Notes under the pieces: generated by a model
What the model saw: only the letters and a program-made list of their open reading frames with translations
Told to the model about the DNA's origin: nothing
Databases searched by the model: none
Made by a program: the position numbers and the translations under genes
Part shown: positions 45,017 through 54,184 of the stretch, in pieces
How positions within the stretch are numbered: the stretch's first letter is position 1
Layout of the letters: every line of letters starts with the position of its first letter
Assembly (NCBI RefSeq): GCF_000426045.1
Contig: NZ_AUEP01000004.1
Location: forward strand, 186,001 to 250,000
Source of the DNA: Marmoricola sp. URHB0036
Lineage (GTDB): Bacteria > Actinomycetota > Actinomycetes > Propionibacteriales > Nocardioidaceae
DNA length: 64,000 nt
Direction: 5' to 3'

Positions 45017-46709
45017 GGGTCAGCGCTCCGTCCTTGAGCTCGACGACGCGGTCGGCATCCGCGATCGTCGACAAGCGGTGCGCCACGATGATCATGGTCA
45101 GCTCACCCTTGAGCTCGAGCAGCGTGCCCACCACCTGGCCCTCGGTGATGCTGTCGAGGGCCGCCGTCGGCTCGTCGAGCAGCAGCACCTGCGCGCGGCG
45201 GTACAACGCGCGGGCGATGCCGAGACGCTGTCGCTGGCCGACCGAGAGGCGTGCCCCCCCTTCGTGCAGGCGGGCGTCGAGGCCGTCCGGTATCTCCCGG
45301 ACGACCTGGTCGAGGTGGGCGCGCGCCAACGAGCTCCACACCCGGGCGTCGTCGGGTTCGTCGTCCCCGAGGGCGACGTTCTCCCGGACCGACGCGTCGG
45401 CGATGTAGACGTCCTGGGGGACGTAGGCGATGCGACTCATCCACGACGGGTCGGCGGTGCCGATCGCGGCTCCCCCGAAGGTCACCCTGCCGCGGGTCGG
45501 CGGAAGCAGGCCGAGCATGACCGAGACCAGGGTCGTCTTCCCGGATCCCGAGGGGCCGACGATGCCGACCATCTCCCCGCGAGACACCTCGAGGGTGATC
45601 TCGGAGAGCACGTCCACACCCTCGACGTACTCGAAGCTCACCTCGTCGAGGACCAGGTCACCGGCGTCGGGAAGGTCGCCCGCGGGCGAGATGTGGCGCT
45701 CGCCGATCTCCTCCAGCTCGTGGAGCTCACCCAGGACCGTCAGGCCGATCTCGATCGAGCTGCGCACCTGCGTCGCGATGCCGAGCATCCGCGCGACGCC
45801 CGGCACCAGGCGCATCGCGGCCACGACGTACAGGGCGATCAGGGGGAGCGTGTCGCTGGGATCGGAGGACTGCAGGGAGAGGAAGAGGGCGACCAGGACG
45901 CTGGCGTACAGCGTCACCTCCAGCACCAGTCGCGGTCCTTCACTGAGGATCAGGACCCGACGCTGCGCCTCTACCATCTCGCGCCTGGCCGACTCGACCC
46001 CGCGCACCGCGGTGGCGCGACCGTTGGCCACCGTCAGCTCGCGGATGCCGCGCAGCACGTTGGCGGCCTGGACGTACACCGCCGAGACGCGGCGGCCCAG
46101 CAGCTCGCTCTCGCGGCGGACGGCGCGCTGCGACACCACCAGGATGAGGAAGGCGAGCACCGCGAGGACCGCCGTCACGACGAGGGCGGCGACGGGACTG
46201 GCGACGAACAGGGCGGCCATCATCGCGAGCGCGCTGGTGGCCTCGACCGCGGCGCTCACCATGCCGACCAGGGCGCTGTTGGTGGAGAGGTTGACGTGGG
46301 CGACGGATCTGGAGAGCAGCTCAGAGGAGTTGGTCCCGAGGTGGAAGCGGTACGGCGCTTCGGCGTACGCGCGCAACACCCGTGTGCCGAGCCGGACCTC
46401 GGCCTCGGCGACGCGCCTGCTCCACCAGTACTTCACCAGGAACCCGGTGACGGCCCGGAGCACGAGCAGCAGCATCGACCCGATGATGAGCACCCCCGGA
46501 CGCTGCTCCCCCAACACCGGGAGCTGCACCGTGTCACCGCTCGACCCGCCGCTCGTGGTCAGCTGCGTCAGCACGGGGAACAGCAGCAGCAGCGCGAAGA
46601 AGTCGCACAGCGCCACCGCGACCGACAGCGCGATCGCGCGGCGCAACGAGGAGCGCAGCCGGTCGTCGAACAGCTGCAGGAACGTCTTGACCGCACGGAG
46701 GTCCTTCAC
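45006..46709 (-). CDS. ABC transporter, fused membrane and ATPase domains (flippase type)
   Basis: This is a 567-residue half-transporter of the MsbA/PglK type. Six membrane helices (about 20-315) precede an ATPase with Walker A GPSGSGKTT, signature RLSVGQRQRLGIARAL, Walker B VLLLDEPTAALD and the H-loop AHRLST. GTG 46709 overlaps the glycosyltransferase stop, with GGGGGAAGG upstream. No Wzx-type flippase is seen in the window, so this protein is the best candidate for flipping the lipid-linked oligosaccharide. That role is inferred from context. Confidence 0.9.
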   Translation of the reverse strand: MKDLRAVKTFLQLFDDRLRSSLRRAIALSVAVALCDFFALLLLFPVLTQLTTSGGSSGDTVQLPVLGEQRPGVLIIGSMLLLVLRAVTGFLVKYWWSRRVAEAEVRLGTRVLRAYAEAPYRFHLGTNSSELLSRSVAHVNLSTNSALVGMVSAAVEATSALAMMAALFVASPVAALVVTAVLAVLAFLILVVSQRAVRRESELLGRRVSAVYVQAANVLRGIRELTVANGRATAVRGVESARREMVEAQRRVLILSEGPRLVLEVTLYASVLVALFLSLQSSDPSDTLPLIALYVVAAMRLVPGVARMLGIATQVRSSIEIGLTVLGELHELEEIGERHISPAGDLPDAGDLVLDEVSFEYVEGVDVLSEITLEVSRGEMVGIVGPSGSGKTTLVSVMLGLLPPTRGRVTFGGAAIGTADPSWMSRIAYVPQDVYIADASVRENVALGDDEPDDARVWSSLARAHLDQVVREIPDGLDARLHEGGARLSVGQRQRLGIARALYRRAQVLLLDEPTAALDSITEGQVVGTLLELKGELTMIIVAHRLSTIADADRVVELKDGALTLVP

Positions 46710-47791
46710 CGCCTTCCCCCGGTGACCTCGTCGAACAGGTCCTGGTAGGCCGTGACGCACGCCGGCCACAGGTACTGCTCGCTGACGCGGATGCTCTCTG
46801 CGCCCATCCTGGTGCGCAGCGCAGCGTCGCTCGCCAACCGGTCGATCGCCTCGCTCATCGCGTCGGGGTCTCCCGGCGCGACGACGAACCCGTTGACCCC
46901 GTCGAGCACCATCAACCGGGTGGCTCCTACGTCGGTCGCGACGATCGGCAGACCGGTGGCCACCTGCTCGAGGATCGCGTTGGACATGCCCTCGAGGTTG
47001 GACGGGTGGATGGCCAGCTGTGCGGCCGCGAGCTCGCGCGCGACGTCGGCGGGCGTGTCGACGAGGTGCACCCGGTCGCCGAGGCCGAGCTCGGCCACCT
47101 CACGCTCGACCGTCGACCGGTCACCGTCCCCGCACAACCGCACCTGGAGGGGCGAACGGACGGTCGAGAGTGCCTTGAGCAGCGTGTCGTGCCCCTTGTA
47201 CCAGCGGTAGTTCGCGACCACTACGGCCGTCGGCGGCTCGGTGCCGGGATGTGCGCGCTCCACCGGTGGGGTCACGCCGTTGACCAGCAACCGGACCCGG
47301 TCGGCCACCGCACCCCACCGCGTCGCGAGCTCGGTGAGGGCAGCGCTGTTGACCGTCACCACGTGGGCGCGCCGCATGGCGCTGCGGAGCAAGGGTGCCG
47401 TGAGGCGGAACTCCTCGTCGAAGATGGTGCCCCGCAACCCGGCGATGCGGCGTGCGCGGGGCGCAAAGACCCGGGCAAGCGGGAGCGTCGGCATGATGGC
47501 GCCGGGAAGCCATGCCACGACCACGTCGGGTCGCGTCCGCAGGAGCAGGAACGTCAGGCGCACGAGCGCCACGATCCGCCGCAGCGTGGACGAGGGCAAC
47601 CACGGGGTGCCCATCAGGCGCCACCAGACACCGGCCGCGTCGAGCTGGGCCGTGAGTGGCCCACCGCGGTTGAGGAAGGCCATCCGCACGTCCACGCCCC
47701 GCTGGGCGAGCTCCACGGCGAGGCGGGTCATCTGTCCCTCGGCGCCGCCGAGGCTGGCGGTCCCGATCACCATCACGATCCGGCGACTCAT
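46706..47791 (-). CDS. Family 4 glycosyltransferase
   Basis: This is a 361-residue GT-B glycosyltransferase of the GT4 type. GTASLGGAEGQMTRLA at the N-terminus is the acceptor-side loop, NYRWYKGHDTLLKAL opens the donor domain, and HPSNLEGMSNAILEQVATG is the EX7E nucleotide-sugar motif. ATG 47791 overlaps the asnB stop (ATGA). It is part of a tightly coupled string of surface-polysaccharide genes. Donor and acceptor are unknown. Confidence 0.9.
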   Translation of the reverse strand: MSRRIVMVIGTASLGGAEGQMTRLAVELAQRGVDVRMAFLNRGGPLTAQLDAAGVWWRLMGTPWLPSSTLRRIVALVRLTFLLLRTRPDVVVAWLPGAIMPTLPLARVFAPRARRIAGLRGTIFDEEFRLTAPLLRSAMRRAHVVTVNSAALTELATRWGAVADRVRLLVNGVTPPVERAHPGTEPPTAVVVANYRWYKGHDTLLKALSTVRSPLQVRLCGDGDRSTVEREVAELGLGDRVHLVDTPADVARELAAAQLAIHPSNLEGMSNAILEQVATGLPIVATDVGATRLMVLDGVNGFVVAPGDPDAMSEAIDRLASDAALRTRMGAESIRVSEQYLWPACVTAYQDLFDEVTGGRR

Positions 47792-49671
47792 CGGGCGAGC
47801 ACCTCCCGGTGCCACAGCTCGAGCATCATCAGCGCGTACAGCCGCGCACTCCGGTCGACACCCGCTGCGTGCTCGTCGACGAGGCGGCGTACGGCGCGCG
47901 GGTCGAGGATCCCGCGCTCGACCGCCGTACGGTCGAGCAGGACGTCGTTCATCAGGTCCAGCAGCGGACCCCGCAGCCACTCGGCCAGCGGCACGCCGAA
48001 TCCCTGCTTGCGCCGGTGCACCAGGTCGTCGGGCACCCAGTCGGCCAGGAGCCGCTTGAGCAGCGCCTTGCTGGTGCCTCCCGCGAGCTTGCGGTCACCG
48101 GCGATCCCTGCTGCCCACTCAACGAGCTGCTGGTCGAGGAAGGGGCTGCGCGCCTCCAGGCTCACCGACATGGTGGTGATGTCGACCTTGGGCAGGAGAT
48201 CGCCCGGGAGGTAGGTGTGGGTGTCGACCGCCAGCAGCCGGTTGACACGGTCGGTGGCGGCGTACTGCTCCCACACCTGCTGCACGAGGTCGTAGGTGTC
48301 GTGCCCCGCGACGAGCCGCGCGAAGTCGTCGGTGAACAGCTCGAGCTTCTCCTCGGGGCGGAAGTAGGACAGGAACCGGGCGTACCTGCGTGCCGGGTCG
48401 CCCTCACCCAGCAGGGACAGCCCGGTGCCGAGCTTGCGCATCGGCGCCCGTCCGGCGCTGTGGGCACTGAACCAGGTGCCGGCGCGCAGCATGCCCTGCG
48501 CGACCGGGCGCGGAAGCCGGCGGTCGCCGGCGGCGAGGTAGCGCTCGTACCTCGTGTAGCCGGCGAGCACCTCGTCCCCGCCGTCGCCGTTGAGCGCGAC
48601 GACGACGTGCTCCCCGGCCATCTGGGCGAGGTACCAGCTCGGGATGGCCGAGGAGTCGGCGTACGGCTCGTCGAAGTAGGTGGCCAGCCGCGGCACGATG
48701 TCCAGCGCCTGTGGGCGGACCACGAGCTCGTGGTGCTCGGTGCCGAAGCGTTCAGCGACCCTGGCTGCGTGCGGCAGCTCGTTGAAGGCCTCGGACTCGA
48801 AGCCGATCGAGAACGTCTTGATCGGCTGGGTGCTCACCTCGCTCATGGCACCGACCACCGCGGAGGAGTCGAGGCCGCCCGACAGGAAAGCCCCGAGGGG
48901 CCGCTCCCCCACCAACCGCACCTTGACCGCGTCGAGCAGGTGGGCGCGCAGCTCCTCGACCAGCTGCTCGTCCGAGCGGGGGTCCGCCGCGCCCTCGGGG
49001 AGGTACTCGAGCTGCCAGTAGCGCTCGACCCGGACACCGGAGTCGTCGGCCACCAGGAGGTGCCCGGGAGGCAGCTTGTGCACACCCTCGACGGCCGACC
49101 ACGGGGCCGGGACGTACTGCAGGGTGAGGTAGTGGCTCAGTGCCACCGGGTCGGCGCGACGCTCGAGTGACGGGTCGACCAGCAGTGCCTTGAGCTCGGA
49201 GGCGAAGGCGATGCGGTCGCCGGCCTGCGCGTAGTACAGCGGCTTCTTGCCGAGACGGTCGCGGGCCAGGACGAGGCGACGACGACGGGCGTCCCAGACG
49301 GCGACCGCGAACATGCCGCGGAGGTGGTCGACGAACCGGGGTCCGAACTCCTCGTAGAGGTGCGGGATGCAGTCGGTGTCGGCCTCGCTGGCCAGGTGGT
49401 GTCCGCGGTCCCGCAGCATCGCCTGGAGCTCGGCGACGTTGTACAGCTCACCGTTGAAGACGCAGGACACCGTCTGCGACTCGTCGTGGGCGGGCTGGTG
49501 ACCGTGTCGCACGTCCTGGATCGAGAGCCGCCGCATCCCCAGGGCGATGTGCTCGTCGCAGTGGTAGCCGGCCTCGTCGGGTCCGCGGTGGAACAGCGTG
49601 GCGGTCATCTCCGCGAGCAGGTCGTCCCGGTCCGACGACCCGGCGTCCAGCAGGCCGGCTATGCCGCACAC
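47788..49671 (-). CDS. asnB: AsnB-type glutamine amidotransferase (asparagine synthase family)
   Basis: This is a glutamine-hydrolysing ATP-dependent amidotransferase. The 627 residues start with GTG then TGC, giving the catalytic Cys2 (CGIAGLLDAG); the glutaminase half has FNGELYNVAEL, and the synthetase half has the pyrophosphate loop FLSGGLDSSAVVG and GDGGDEVLAGYTRY. Members of this family inside polysaccharide clusters (WbpS, WbtH) amidate uronic acids rather than aspartate. Two nucleotide-sugar dehydrogenases nearby make that reading attractive here. It overlaps the upstream glycosyltransferase by 13 bases. Confidence 0.92.
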   Translation of the reverse strand: MCGIAGLLDAGSSDRDDLLAEMTATLFHRGPDEAGYHCDEHIALGMRRLSIQDVRHGHQPAHDESQTVSCVFNGELYNVAELQAMLRDRGHHLASEADTDCIPHLYEEFGPRFVDHLRGMFAVAVWDARRRRLVLARDRLGKKPLYYAQAGDRIAFASELKALLVDPSLERRADPVALSHYLTLQYVPAPWSAVEGVHKLPPGHLLVADDSGVRVERYWQLEYLPEGAADPRSDEQLVEELRAHLLDAVKVRLVGERPLGAFLSGGLDSSAVVGAMSEVSTQPIKTFSIGFESEAFNELPHAARVAERFGTEHHELVVRPQALDIVPRLATYFDEPYADSSAIPSWYLAQMAGEHVVVALNGDGGDEVLAGYTRYERYLAAGDRRLPRPVAQGMLRAGTWFSAHSAGRAPMRKLGTGLSLLGEGDPARRYARFLSYFRPEEKLELFTDDFARLVAGHDTYDLVQQVWEQYAATDRVNRLLAVDTHTYLPGDLLPKVDITTMSVSLEARSPFLDQQLVEWAAGIAGDRKLAGGTSKALLKRLLADWVPDDLVHRRKQGFGVPLAEWLRGPLLDLMNDVLLDRTAVERGILDPRAVRRLVDEHAAGVDRSARLYALMMLELWHREVLAR

Positions 49672-50747
49672 GTCGCACCGCCGTAGACCTGGAGGTGGGC
49701 GCTGACGACCGCGTCCGGGTCCGACCTCTCGCGGATCCGGTCGCGGGCAGCCGCTCCCAGGCGAGTACGACGCTCCGGATCCTCGAGCAGCGACGACATC
49801 TCCTCGACCAGCCGCCGGGCCGACCCGACCGGCACCAGGACGCCGGTGTCGCCGAGCAGCTCGCGCGCACCGCCCACGTCGGTCGCCACGACAGCGAGCC
49901 CGGAGGCCATCGCCTCGGCGATCGCGTTGCTGGAGCCCTCGCTGTGACTCGAATGGACGTAGAGGTCGGCCACGGCCAGGTAGGGACGCGTGTCCTCCAC
50001 CTTCCCGGGGAGGACGAGGTCGACTCCGAGCCGGCTCGCGGCCTCCTCGAGCGCAGGACGAGCCGGACCCTCGCCGACGACCACGAGCTGCACGCGCGAG
50101 GCCGCCTCGGCGAGCGCCTGTAGCAGCTCGAGGTGTCCCTTGACCGGGCGGAGGTTGCCGACCGAGACCACGCGCGGCGAGGACGTCGTCGGGAGGTCGT
50201 CGGCCGCAGCAGCCGGGTCGAAACGCCAGGGAGCGACGATGTTGGGGATGACGACGTGCTCGGCCCGCGCTCCGGGTGCGAAGGCCCGCCAGTGCTCGGC
50301 CACGACCGCGGAGTTGGACACGAGGGCGTCCGCCCCGCGCAGGGCGAGCCGCTCGAGCGAGGCGTGGGCCCGGGAGCCGCTGTCGAGGTGGGACCCGGCG
50401 TTGCGTCGCCAGGACACGTGCCGGACATGGCGTCGACCGACCAGCGCGAGGGTGGAGAGCACGTAGGCCCGCGCCAGCGCCGAGTGGACGACGTCGTACC
50501 GACCACGACGCAGCGCTCGCCGCAGCCGCAGGCCGGTGCGCGCCTCGGCGAGGGCACCCGCCACTCCGCCCACGCGTCCCGGCCCGAGCACCGTCGTGGT
50601 CCGCGGCAGCCCACTGGTGCCGTCGGACCCGTCGAGCAGGAAGGTGTCCACCTGCACGCCGCGGCGCTCCAGACCGTCGAGCAGCAGCCGTGCCTGCGTC
50701 TCCGTCCCGCCCTGACCGTTGCCGCCCAGCACGAAGGCCACCTTCAC
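49659..50747 (-). CDS. Family 4 glycosyltransferase
   Basis: This is a 362-residue GT4 enzyme with GGNGQGGTETQARLLLDGL at the N-terminus, VSVGNLRPVKGHLELLQAL in the linker and the EX7E motif SHSEGSSNAIAEAMASG. GTG 50747 has AGGA upstream and lies 8 bases after the nucleotide-sugar dehydrogenase stop. It would add one sugar to the lipid-linked repeat unit at the cytosolic face of the membrane. Confidence 0.9.
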   Translation of the reverse strand: MKVAFVLGGNGQGGTETQARLLLDGLERRGVQVDTFLLDGSDGTSGLPRTTTVLGPGRVGGVAGALAEARTGLRLRRALRRGRYDVVHSALARAYVLSTLALVGRRHVRHVSWRRNAGSHLDSGSRAHASLERLALRGADALVSNSAVVAEHWRAFAPGARAEHVVIPNIVAPWRFDPAAAADDLPTTSSPRVVSVGNLRPVKGHLELLQALAEAASRVQLVVVGEGPARPALEEAASRLGVDLVLPGKVEDTRPYLAVADLYVHSSHSEGSSNAIAEAMASGLAVVATDVGGARELLGDTGVLVPVGSARRLVEEMSSLLEDPERRTRLGAAARDRIRERSDPDAVVSAHLQVYGGATCAA

Positions 50748-50755
50748 CCCGCGTC

Positions 50756-52015
50756 CTAGAGCGTCTCGCGGGCGCCACCGAGTCGGTGCCGGGTGTCCAG
50801 CACGTAGCCCGGCGCCGCCGCCACGAGGTCGTAGTCGAAGTCGTCGTGGTCGGTCAGGATGACCACTGCATCGGCCGCCTCGACCACCGCTGCGTCCAGC
50901 TCGACCTGCTCGACACCCTCCGAACGCAGCCGCTCGATGTAGGGATCGGCCGCCTGGACCAGGCAGCCACGGGCCACGAGGAGGTCCGCGACGCGCAGCG
51001 CCGGTGACTCGCGGTCGTCGCCGGTGTTCTTCTTGTAGGACATGCCCACGAGCAGCACGGTGCTGCCGCGCAACGGCAACGAGCGGGCGTTCAACCCCTC
51101 CATCACCCGCTGTACGACGTAGTCAGGCATGTGCTCGTTGACGTCGTTGGCCAGCTCGACGAACCGGAAGCTGTAGCCCAGGGAGCGGCGCACCTGCCAG
51201 GAGAGGTACGACGGGTCGACCGGGAGGCAGTGCCCGCCCACCCCCGGACCGGGAGTGAACTTCATGAACCCGAACGGCTTGGTCGAGGCGGCGTCGATCG
51301 CCTCCCAGACGTCGATGCCGAGGTCGCGCGCGAACATGGCCAGCTCGTTGACCAGCGCGATGTTGACGTGACGGAAGGTGTTCTCCAACAGCTTGGTGAG
51401 CTCGGCCTCCTTCGGCGTCGACACGACCACGACGTCGTCGACGAGCCGCTCGTAGAGACCGACGACCTGCTTGCGGCACTTCTCCGTCACGCCGGAGGCG
51501 ACCTTGGGCGTGTTCACGAACCCGTGCGTCGCGTTGCCGGGGTCGATGCGTTCCGGGGAGTAGCCCACGTGGAAGTCGTCGCCGGTCTGCAGCCCACTGC
51601 CCCGCTCCAGGATCGGCACGAGGAGCTGCTCGGTCGTCCCGGGGTAGGTCGTGGACTCCAGCACGACCACGCAGCCCGAGGTGACGTGCGGGGCCAGGGC
51701 CGCTGCGGACTCCTCGATGAACGAGAGGTCGGGCAAGGTGTCACGGAGTGGCGTCGGCACCGTGATGATGGCGAAGTCGAAACCGGCGGCGTCGTCGTAC
51801 GTCGAGGTCGGGTGGTAGCGGCCCGACGCCAGGGCCTGCGCGAGCGTGTCGCTGCCGACGTCCTCGACGTGGCTGCGGCCGGATCGCAGACGGTCGACCT
51901 TGGTGTGGTCGACGTCGAGGCCGACCACGTCGAAGCCCACCTCGACGGCCCGCATGGCGATGGGGAGGCCGACGTAGCCCTGCCCGACGACGACGATCTT
52001 CTCTGCGCTGCTCAT
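50756..52015 (-). CDS. Nucleotide-sugar dehydrogenase (UDP-sugar 6-dehydrogenase family)
   Basis: This NAD-dependent four-electron dehydrogenase oxidises C6 of a UDP-sugar to a uronic acid. The 419-residue protein has the Rossmann motif VVVGQGYVGLPIA, LESTTYPGTTEQ, ENTFRHVNIALVNELA and the catalytic cysteine in GPGVGGHCLPVDPSYLSW. It resembles the WbpA/TviB group acting on UDP-GlcNAc or UDP-GalNAc more than UDP-glucose dehydrogenase. ATG 52015 overlaps the epimerase stop (ATGA); together with the epimerase it could make UDP-GalNAcA. Confidence 0.9.
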   Translation of the reverse strand: MSSAEKIVVVGQGYVGLPIAMRAVEVGFDVVGLDVDHTKVDRLRSGRSHVEDVGSDTLAQALASGRYHPTSTYDDAAGFDFAIITVPTPLRDTLPDLSFIEESAAALAPHVTSGCVVVLESTTYPGTTEQLLVPILERGSGLQTGDDFHVGYSPERIDPGNATHGFVNTPKVASGVTEKCRKQVVGLYERLVDDVVVVSTPKEAELTKLLENTFRHVNIALVNELAMFARDLGIDVWEAIDAASTKPFGFMKFTPGPGVGGHCLPVDPSYLSWQVRRSLGYSFRFVELANDVNEHMPDYVVQRVMEGLNARSLPLRGSTVLLVGMSYKKNTGDDRESPALRVADLLVARGCLVQAADPYIERLRSEGVEQVELDAAVVEAADAVVILTDHDDFDYDLVAAAPGYVLDTRHRLGGARETL

Positions 52016-52974
52016 CTGATGCGGTGCGGCGCCAGCTCGGCGGGCTGAGCCAGCTCCTCTCTCATCCAGGCAATGGTCTCGGCCAGCCCGACCTCGATCG
52101 GGACGGGTTGCACCTCGGGGAAGAGTGCGCGCAACCGGTCGTTGAGGGCCTGCGAGTGGCGTACGTCGCCGGGCCGCGACGGGTGCTCGGCCACCTCGAC
52201 CGGATGACCGATCTCCTGCTCCACCAGGGAGATGAGGCGGTTGAGCGAGACGCGGGCACCGAACGCCAGGTTGGTGGCCCCACCCGTGACCTTCCCCTTG
52301 GCGGCTCTGGCCAGGATGTCGCACACCGTGCCGACGTAGGTGAAGTCGCGGCTCTGCTCGCCGTCACCGTGTCGCGGCAACGGCTGCCCGCGCAGGGCCG
52401 CGTCGACGAAGGTGGGCACGACGGCGGCGTAGGTGTGGCCGGCACGCTGCTTGGGGCCGTAGACGTTGAAGAACCGCAGCGGCAGCACCGGCAGGTCGAA
52501 GACGCTCTGGAAGGCAAGCGCATAGCTCTCGGCCGCGAGCTTGGACACCGCGTAGGGACTCATCGGGACGCAGCGGAGATCCTCGTGCTTCGGGAGGGTC
52601 GGGTTGGCGCCGTACACCGAGGACGAGGACGACATCACGACGTACGCGTCGGCGGCCAGGGCGGCCTGGAGCACCGACAGGGTGCCGGTCGCGTTGGCGT
52701 GGTGCGAGGCGAGCGGGTCCTTCAGCGAACGCGGCACGGAGCCGAGCCCGGCGAGGTGCACGACGGCATCGCACCCGGCCGTGGCACGCCGGAGCGCGTC
52801 GGGGTCGAGGATGCTGGCCTGCACGAGCTCGACGTCGAGGACGTCGAGGTTGTCGAGGTGTCCGGTCGACAGGTCGTCGATGACCCGGACCGCGTCCACT
52901 GTGGGGTCGTCCACCAGGCGCTCGCAGAGATTGCTGCCGATGAACCCGGCCCCGCCGGTCACCAGGACCCTCAT
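52012..52974 (-). CDS. NAD-dependent sugar epimerase/dehydratase (UDP-GlcNAc 4-epimerase type)
   Basis: This is a 320-residue extended SDR enzyme. It has TGGAGFIGSNLCERL at the N-terminus, the serine in VVMSSSSSVYGANP, SPYAVSKLAAESYA with the YxxxK pair and FFNVYGPKQ. The pattern matches the WbpP/TviC UDP-GlcNAc C4-epimerase group. AAGGAGG precedes ATG 52974. Overlap with the downstream dehydrogenase supports a joint WbpP/WbpA-like route to a galacto-configured aminouronic acid. Confidence 0.9.
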   Translation of the reverse strand: MRVLVTGGAGFIGSNLCERLVDDPTVDAVRVIDDLSTGHLDNLDVLDVELVQASILDPDALRRATAGCDAVVHLAGLGSVPRSLKDPLASHHANATGTLSVLQAALAADAYVVMSSSSSVYGANPTLPKHEDLRCVPMSPYAVSKLAAESYALAFQSVFDLPVLPLRFFNVYGPKQRAGHTYAAVVPTFVDAALRGQPLPRHGDGEQSRDFTYVGTVCDILARAAKGKVTGGATNLAFGARVSLNRLISLVEQEIGHPVEVAEHPSRPGDVRHSQALNDRLRALFPEVQPVPIEVGLAETIAWMREELAQPAELAPHRIR

Positions 52975-53044
52975 GGTCCTCCTTCGTATCGTGGTCGTGC
53001 ACCGCGATCCGATCGCCCGGTGCAGGTCATTTCAACACAGATGG

Positions 53045-54184
53045 TCACATCGACCCCGCCGTCCCCGGAGGTGGCACACCGGCGTTCGCATAGGAAGCGA
53101 CGAGCCGGTCCAGCACCTGCGACTCGCGACGGGCCGGATCGACGGACTCGCGGGCTCGGGCCCCCAACCGGGCCAGGTCCTCCGGAGCCAGCTCGGCCAC
53201 CCGTCCGATCACCCGGGTGAGCGCCGCGACGTCACCGGCCGGGACCATCCACCCGTTGACGCCGTCCTCCACGAGCTCGTTGCTGCCGCGGATGTCGGTC
53301 ACGATGGCCGGGCGACCCGCTGCCAGCGACTCGATCACGCTGCGCGGCACTCCCTCGCGGTGGCTGGGCAGGCAGAGCACGTCCATGCCCTCCATCAGCT
53401 TGGCCAGCTCATCGCGGGTCAGGATCCCGTGACGGGTGACGCGGTCGCCTGCACCGGCCTCGCGGACGATCCGGTCCAGCTCCTCGCCGACCGGGTGGCG
53501 GTCCGAGGGAAGCGCCTCCCCCACGACGTGCAGGTGTACGTCGGACCGGCCGGTGATCGCTCGGGCCAGCTCGACGACACCCTTCTCCCGCACGAGTCGA
53601 CCGACGAAGACCAGCTGGAGCTGCTCGTCACGGGTGCGCGGAGGGATCTCGAACCAGTCGTCCTCGACGCCGTTGCCGAGCAGGACCAGGTGGCCCGAGT
53701 AGCCGCGTCGCTGCGCCTCACGCAGGTCTTCGACGCTCTGGAAGAGCAAGGTGTGGGTGCGCCTCGACTGCCACTGCTCGACGCGCTGCACGACCCGCTC
53801 GAGGGTGCCCTGGGGCGGCCACGTGTGCAGGAACCCGTGCACGGTGTAGAAGACGCGGGTGGAGCGTGGCCACCACGGGCTGGGCAGCGCACGGACGGCC
53901 AGGCTGGCCGCCGGGCTGTGCAGGTGGACGAGGTCGGGCTCCCAGTCGGACACCGTCCGGGCGAGGCGGCGGGCGGCGCCCAGCATCGCTGCGGGCCGCA
54001 GCGCCCGCGGAAAGGCGATGTCGACCGGGTCGAACTCCCGGAGCGCGTCCCAGTGCCGGTCGTCGGTACGACGACAGGCGAGCCGCACGTCGTACCCGAG
54101 CGCGCGGAGGCGCCGCAGCTGTGGGGTCAGCAGCGTGACCGCGGTGTAGTCGACCGCTGCTACGTGCAGGATGCGTCTGCTCAC
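53045..54184 (-). CDS. Family 4 glycosyltransferase
   Basis: This is a 379-residue GT4 enzyme. LHVAAVDYTAVTLLTPQLRRL is the N-terminal loop (GGAE replaced), HLHSPAASLAVRAL and YTVHGFLHTWPP follow, LVFVGRLVREKGVVELARA opens the donor domain, and LPSHREGVPRSVIESLAAG is the EX7E motif. This resembles the CapM/WcaI-like group. GTG 54184 overlaps the upstream dehydratase stop. Confidence 0.9.
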   Translation of the reverse strand: MSRRILHVAAVDYTAVTLLTPQLRRLRALGYDVRLACRRTDDRHWDALREFDPVDIAFPRALRPAAMLGAARRLARTVSDWEPDLVHLHSPAASLAVRALPSPWWPRSTRVFYTVHGFLHTWPPQGTLERVVQRVEQWQSRRTHTLLFQSVEDLREAQRRGYSGHLVLLGNGVEDDWFEIPPRTRDEQLQLVFVGRLVREKGVVELARAITGRSDVHLHVVGEALPSDRHPVGEELDRIVREAGAGDRVTRHGILTRDELAKLMEGMDVLCLPSHREGVPRSVIESLAAGRPAIVTDIRGSNELVEDGVNGWMVPAGDVAALTRVIGRVAELAPEDLARLGARARESVDPARRESQVLDRLVASYANAGVPPPGTAGSM

